Source: Pseudomonas sp. B28(2017)
GTDB lineage: Bacteria; Pseudomonadota; Gammaproteobacteria; Pseudomonadales; Pseudomonadaceae
Reading direction: 5' to 3'
DNA length: 64,000 nucleotides
Assembly: GCF_002113025.1 (NCBI RefSeq)
Contig: NZ_NEJH01000001.1
Location: 620,001-684,000 of the forward strand
In this document: positions 61,304 through 64,000 of the stretch, piece by piece
How the letters are laid out: every line of letters begins with the position of its first letter
Position numbering within the stretch: the stretch's first letter is position 1
Translations under genes and position numbers: made by a program
Notes under the pieces: model-generated
What the model saw: only the letters and a program-made list of their open reading frames with translations
Databases searched by the model: none
What the model was told of the DNA's origin: nothing

Positions 61304-62980
61304 TCAATTGCGCGGTGGCCCTTGCAGATCCACGGGGGCGGCATTGTTCGGACGGCCGCGAAGCAGCGATTCCGGATGCCGTCCCAGGTAATCCGAAAGA
61401 TCACGCAAGGATCTCGACGTGCGTCCCAGTTCATCCAGGGTCTGCCCCAGTTTTTCCCGCTGCGGTGAGTCCTCGGCCAAGGTCGAACTGGCGGATTGCA
61501 GGGTCGCATTGGCCGTTTGCAGGGTCTTGCTGACGTCCGACAAGGTCGTTTGCACGCCAGGCAAGACTTTGCCGTTGAATTGCATCATGCCTTTGCGCAG
61601 TTCGACGAGATTGCCATCCAGGTTGCCGGCGATACGCTCGATCGGCAGTTTGTTGAGCTTGTCGACCATGGCTTCGAGTTTTTCCTGCAGTTGCTCGAGG
61701 CTGCCCGGAATGGTCGGAATGACAACCGGGCGTGCGTTTGCATCGAAAGCGACTTTTTCTGCCTTGGGGTAGAAATCCAGGGAAATGTACAACTGGCCGG
61801 TCAGGAAGTTACCGGTGCGGGCCTGGGCTCGCAGGCCGTTGTCGATAAAGGTGCCGATCAGGCGCACACCCCCGGCTTCGTCATTGGGATCATGATTGAG
61901 CGCCTTGATCATTTTGAGGTGGGCCTGGCCCAGGCGTTGCGGGTAGATCACGATGCCGACGTTGACCGGAAAGGAGCGTTTTTTCTCGTCGTAATCCAGA
62001 TTGACCGCCACCACCTTGCCGATTTCCACACCGAGGAACTCCACCGGCGCATCAACCTTGAGCCCGCGCAGTGCCTGGTCGAATCGCATGGACAGGTACT
62101 GTGGCTTGCCGCTTGGTGGGGCGAGGGCGGTTTGAGGGTCGTCGAACAGCTCGTAGGCATACTCGGCCGCAGCGGGTTTATCGCCAGGGCTGTAGTCGGG
62201 GGCGCGGAAAGCAATGCCGCCCACCAGCAAGGACGACAACGATTCGGTCTTGACCGCAAAACCGTTGGCACCGACGTTCACGTCAATCCCGCTGGCGTTC
62301 CAGAACCGGGTGTTTTCAGTGACGTACTTGTCGTTGGGGGCATGGATGAACACTTCAATGTTCACCCCCTTGCCGTCCGGGTCCAGCGCGTAGGCCACTA
62401 CCTGACCCACCGGGATCTTGCGGTAGTAGACCGGAGAGCCGATATCCAGTGACCCCAAGTCATGGGTGAACAGGGTGAAACGTTTGCCCGGCTCGCCGTA
62501 GGTGATGGGTGGCGGGTTTTCCAGCCCCTTGAAGTTTTTAGCCCGACCGTTGGCCTGGCCGATATCGGCACCGATGTAATCGCCCGACAGCAGCGTATCG
62601 ATACCGGACACACCGCCAGCACCAATTCGCGGCCGCACGACCCAGAACTGCGAGTCTTCGCGGGTAAAGCTTTCGGCCTGCTTGGCCAGTTTGATGGTGG
62701 CGTTGACACTTTTCTGGTCATTGCTCAATTCCACATCGGAGACATGACCGATCACCACATTACGGTATTTGACCTCGGTTTTATTCGCGGTCAGGCCGTC
62801 CCCGGTCTTGAACGTGACAACGATGGTCGGGCCTTCCTGCAGCATGCTATGAATCACCAGCGAAATACCCACCAGCACCGCCACGATCGGGACGATCCAG
62901 ACCAGCGAAACGCTGAAGCGGCGGGTCTTGATCGGCGCCGGCCCTGGGGCTTGCGGCCCGTCAGTGGCTTGTGACTTCAT
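61304..62980 (-). CDS. pqiB: PqiB, MCE-domain intermembrane lipid-transport protein
   Basis: A 558-aa protein with one N-terminal helix (SLVWIVPIVAVLVGISLVIHSM) followed by three MlaD/MCE domains; repeats are recognisable as GPTIVVTFKTGDGLTANKTEVKYRNVVIGHV and FTLFTHDLGSLDIGSPVYYRKIPVGQV, and a third near LRGLKVDAPVEFLGVEIGKVVAV. A C-terminal coiled-coil needle follows (residues ~440-540). This layout is that of PqiB, which forms a syringe-like tunnel across the periplasm. The ATG at 62980 has AGGAGGT five bases upstream. Its start overlaps the preceding pqiA gene by 20 bases. Confidence 0.93.
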   Translation of the reverse strand: MKSQATDGPQAPGPAPIKTRRFSVSLVWIVPIVAVLVGISLVIHSMLQEGPTIVVTFKTGDGLTANKTEVKYRNVVIGHVSDVELSNDQKSVNATIKLAKQAESFTREDSQFWVVRPRIGAGGVSGIDTLLSGDYIGADIGQANGRAKNFKGLENPPPITYGEPGKRFTLFTHDLGSLDIGSPVYYRKIPVGQVVAYALDPDGKGVNIEVFIHAPNDKYVTENTRFWNASGIDVNVGANGFAVKTESLSSLLVGGIAFRAPDYSPGDKPAAAEYAYELFDDPQTALAPPSGKPQYLSMRFDQALRGLKVDAPVEFLGVEIGKVVAVNLDYDEKKRSFPVNVGIVIYPQRLGQAHLKMIKALNHDPNDEAGGVRLIGTFIDNGLRAQARTGNFLTGQLYISLDFYPKAEKVAFDANARPVVIPTIPGSLEQLQEKLEAMVDKLNKLPIERIAGNLDGNLVELRKGMMQFNGKVLPGVQTTLSDVSKTLQTANATLQSASSTLAEDSPQREKLGQTLDELGRTSRSLRDLSDYLGRHPESLLRGRPNNAAPVDLQGPPRN

Positions 62981-63617
62981 CCGTGACCTCCTCATTTTGT
63001 GGGTTTTCCCGTTCTTTATCCCAGATCATGCGTGGATCGAAACTCATCGCCGACAGCATGGTGAACACCACAACCAGACCAAAAAACAGGATGCCCGGAC
63101 GCGGTTCGATGTCGGCCAGTGCCTGGAATTTCACCAACGAGGCCACCAAAGCGACCACGATCACATCGAGCATCGACCAGTAGCCGATGACCTCGACGAA
63201 CCGGTACAACTTCGACCGCTCCATGCGCGCCCACTCGCTGTCGCGGTGCACGGTGACCAGCAGCAAGGTGATGGCGACGAACTTGACCCCCGGCACCGCG
63301 ATACTGGCAATGAAAATGATCAGGGCAATGTCCCAAGCCCCGGCTTCCCAGAACTCCAGCACGCCGCTCATGATCGTGCTGTCGGAACCGTTGCCGACCA
63401 TTTCGGTGTTCATCACCGGTAGCAAATTGGCGGGAATGTAAAACACCAGGGCCGCGATCATGTAGGCCCAGGTCCGGGTCAGGGCATTGGTTTTGCGTCG
63501 ATGCAAAGGCGCGCCGCAGCGCTCGCATTCGTGAGGTTCGCCAGTCATGTCGCAGGCCAGCCCGCAGCTGTGACACAGGCACAGGTTGAGCTCGTCGGCG
63601 TAAGGAGGCCTGCTCAT
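62961..63617 (-). CDS. pqiA: PqiA-type membrane protein, second half-gene
   Basis: A 218-aa protein with a rubredoxin-like double CxxC zinc site at the N-terminus (CLCHSCGLACD and CERCGAPLHRRK) and four helices of the PqiA domain (LVFYIPANLLPVMNTEMVG, WSMLDVIVVALVASLVKFQALADIEP). E. coli PqiA has two such modules in one chain; here each module is its own gene. It is the inner-membrane part of the Pqi system. The start overlaps the previous stop as ATGA. Confidence 0.9.
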   Translation of the reverse strand: MSRPPYADELNLCLCHSCGLACDMTGEPHECERCGAPLHRRKTNALTRTWAYMIAALVFYIPANLLPVMNTEMVGNGSDSTIMSGVLEFWEAGAWDIALIIFIASIAVPGVKFVAITLLLVTVHRDSEWARMERSKLYRFVEVIGYWSMLDVIVVALVASLVKFQALADIEPRPGILFFGLVVVFTMLSAMSFDPRMIWDKERENPQNEEVTDEVTSH

Positions 63618-64000
63618 AAAATGTCCCATAAGTCGCGGATATCGCGCCCGGCGATGCGGATCATCATCAGACTCAGCACAGCCAGGGCAAACAGCCCTAT
63701 GCCGGGCAGCACATCAAGCAGTCCGGCGAGTTTGATAACGGCAACCATGGCCCCCAGCAGGCAGACTTCGAGCATGCTCCAGGGGCGCAAGGCTTCCAGC
63801 CAGCGCATGCAGAACCTGAATCCGGGCGAGCGTTGCCGGGCGAGGGCGAAGCCCAACACCCAGATCAGCAGCAACAACTGGAAGATCGGCGCGATGATCA
63901 TGGCGATCGCCGCCACCATGGCGATGAACGTGATCGGCCCCAGGCTCAGGGCCAGCACCGAGTCCCACAAAGTCGCACTGTTTTTCATGCCTTTGAAGCT
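63614..64000 (-). CDS. pqiA: PqiA-type membrane protein, first half-gene, 5' end outside window
   Basis: The last ~128 residues of a PqiA module: LGPITFIAMVAAIAMIIAPIFQLLLLIWVL, then the characteristic LRPWSMLEVCLLGAMVAVIKLAGLLDVLPGIGLFA. The frame continues open past base 64000, so the ATG at 63988 is not assumed to be the start. Four-base overlap with the next pqiA module. Confidence 0.85.
   Translation of the reverse strand, partial: SFKGMKNSATLWDSVLALSLGPITFIAMVAAIAMIIAPIFQLLLLIWVLGFALARQRSPGFRFCMRWLEALRPWSMLEVCLLGAMVAVIKLAGLLDVLPGIGLFALAVLSLMMIRIAGRDIRDLWDIL

Overview
The window looks like the chromosome of a fluorescent-group Pseudomonas. The DNA is GC-rich and the genes are dense. The GlgE/TreS and GlgA/TreZ/MalQ/TreY/GlgX clusters are in the order known from P. 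aeruginosa. A complete arnBCADTEF-ugd operon, an end of a MuxABC-OpmB-type efflux operon, and many palindromes of the fluorescent-Pseudomonas REP type (GTGGGAGCGAGC... and its relatives) all fit. I saw no rRNA, tRNA, CRISPR array, insertion sequence or prophage block.

Layout. 0-8.2 kb: the tail of an RND pump gene with its outer-membrane channel, a MHYT-GGDEF-EAL c-di-GMP protein (MucR type), an SDR oxidoreductase, a MocR regulator and an unaccompanied ccoG. 8.7-30.7 kb: alpha-glucan and trehalose metabolism in two facing operons. glgE, treS-maltokinase and glgB run on the plus strand behind an AlgU-like promoter. glgA, treZ, malQ, treY, a DUF2934 gene and glgX run on the minus strand. Between them lie minus-strand genes for a passenger-less autotransporter barrel, an endonuclease/exonuclease/phosphatase-family protein and a PIG-L-like deacetylase. 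Together the two operons can interconvert alpha-glucan and trehalose: TreY/TreZ release trehalose from glucan; TreS and the maltokinase turn trehalose into maltose-1-phosphate; GlgE polymerises it; GlgB branches it; GlgX and MalQ trim and recycle it.

31-42 kb: ordinary housekeeping and accessory genes (crotonase, NudC, TSUP exporter, DUF1348/NTF2-like protein with TetR, PLD-type phosphatidylserine synthase, AraC regulator, LEA2 lipoprotein, NCS2 purine permease, HPP protein, MFS exporter). 42-52.4 kb: the lipid A aminoarabinose operon on the minus strand, arnB-C-A-D-T-E-F-ugd, nearly all joined by 4-base overlaps, with an extra GT-C glycosyltransferase as the last gene.

52.7-64 kb: a solitary tyrosine recombinase; a Fur-box-preceded FbpABC-type ferric iron importer; a relic of a FecE-like ATPase; a second ArnT with an Ais-like phosphatase; and a pqiA-pqiA-pqiB-pqiC intermembrane lipid-transport operon whose first gene runs off the window.

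Nothing here is an obviously new multi-gene system. The most promising leads are the DUF2934 protein with a histone-like tail inside the trehalose operon, the passenger-less autotransporter, the PIG-L protein with an altered catalytic motif, the duplicated LPS-modification enzymes and the lone recombinase. Start sites were re-chosen by eye from Shine-Dalgarno spacing and family knowledge. Family assignments come from motif recognition, not from a database search.
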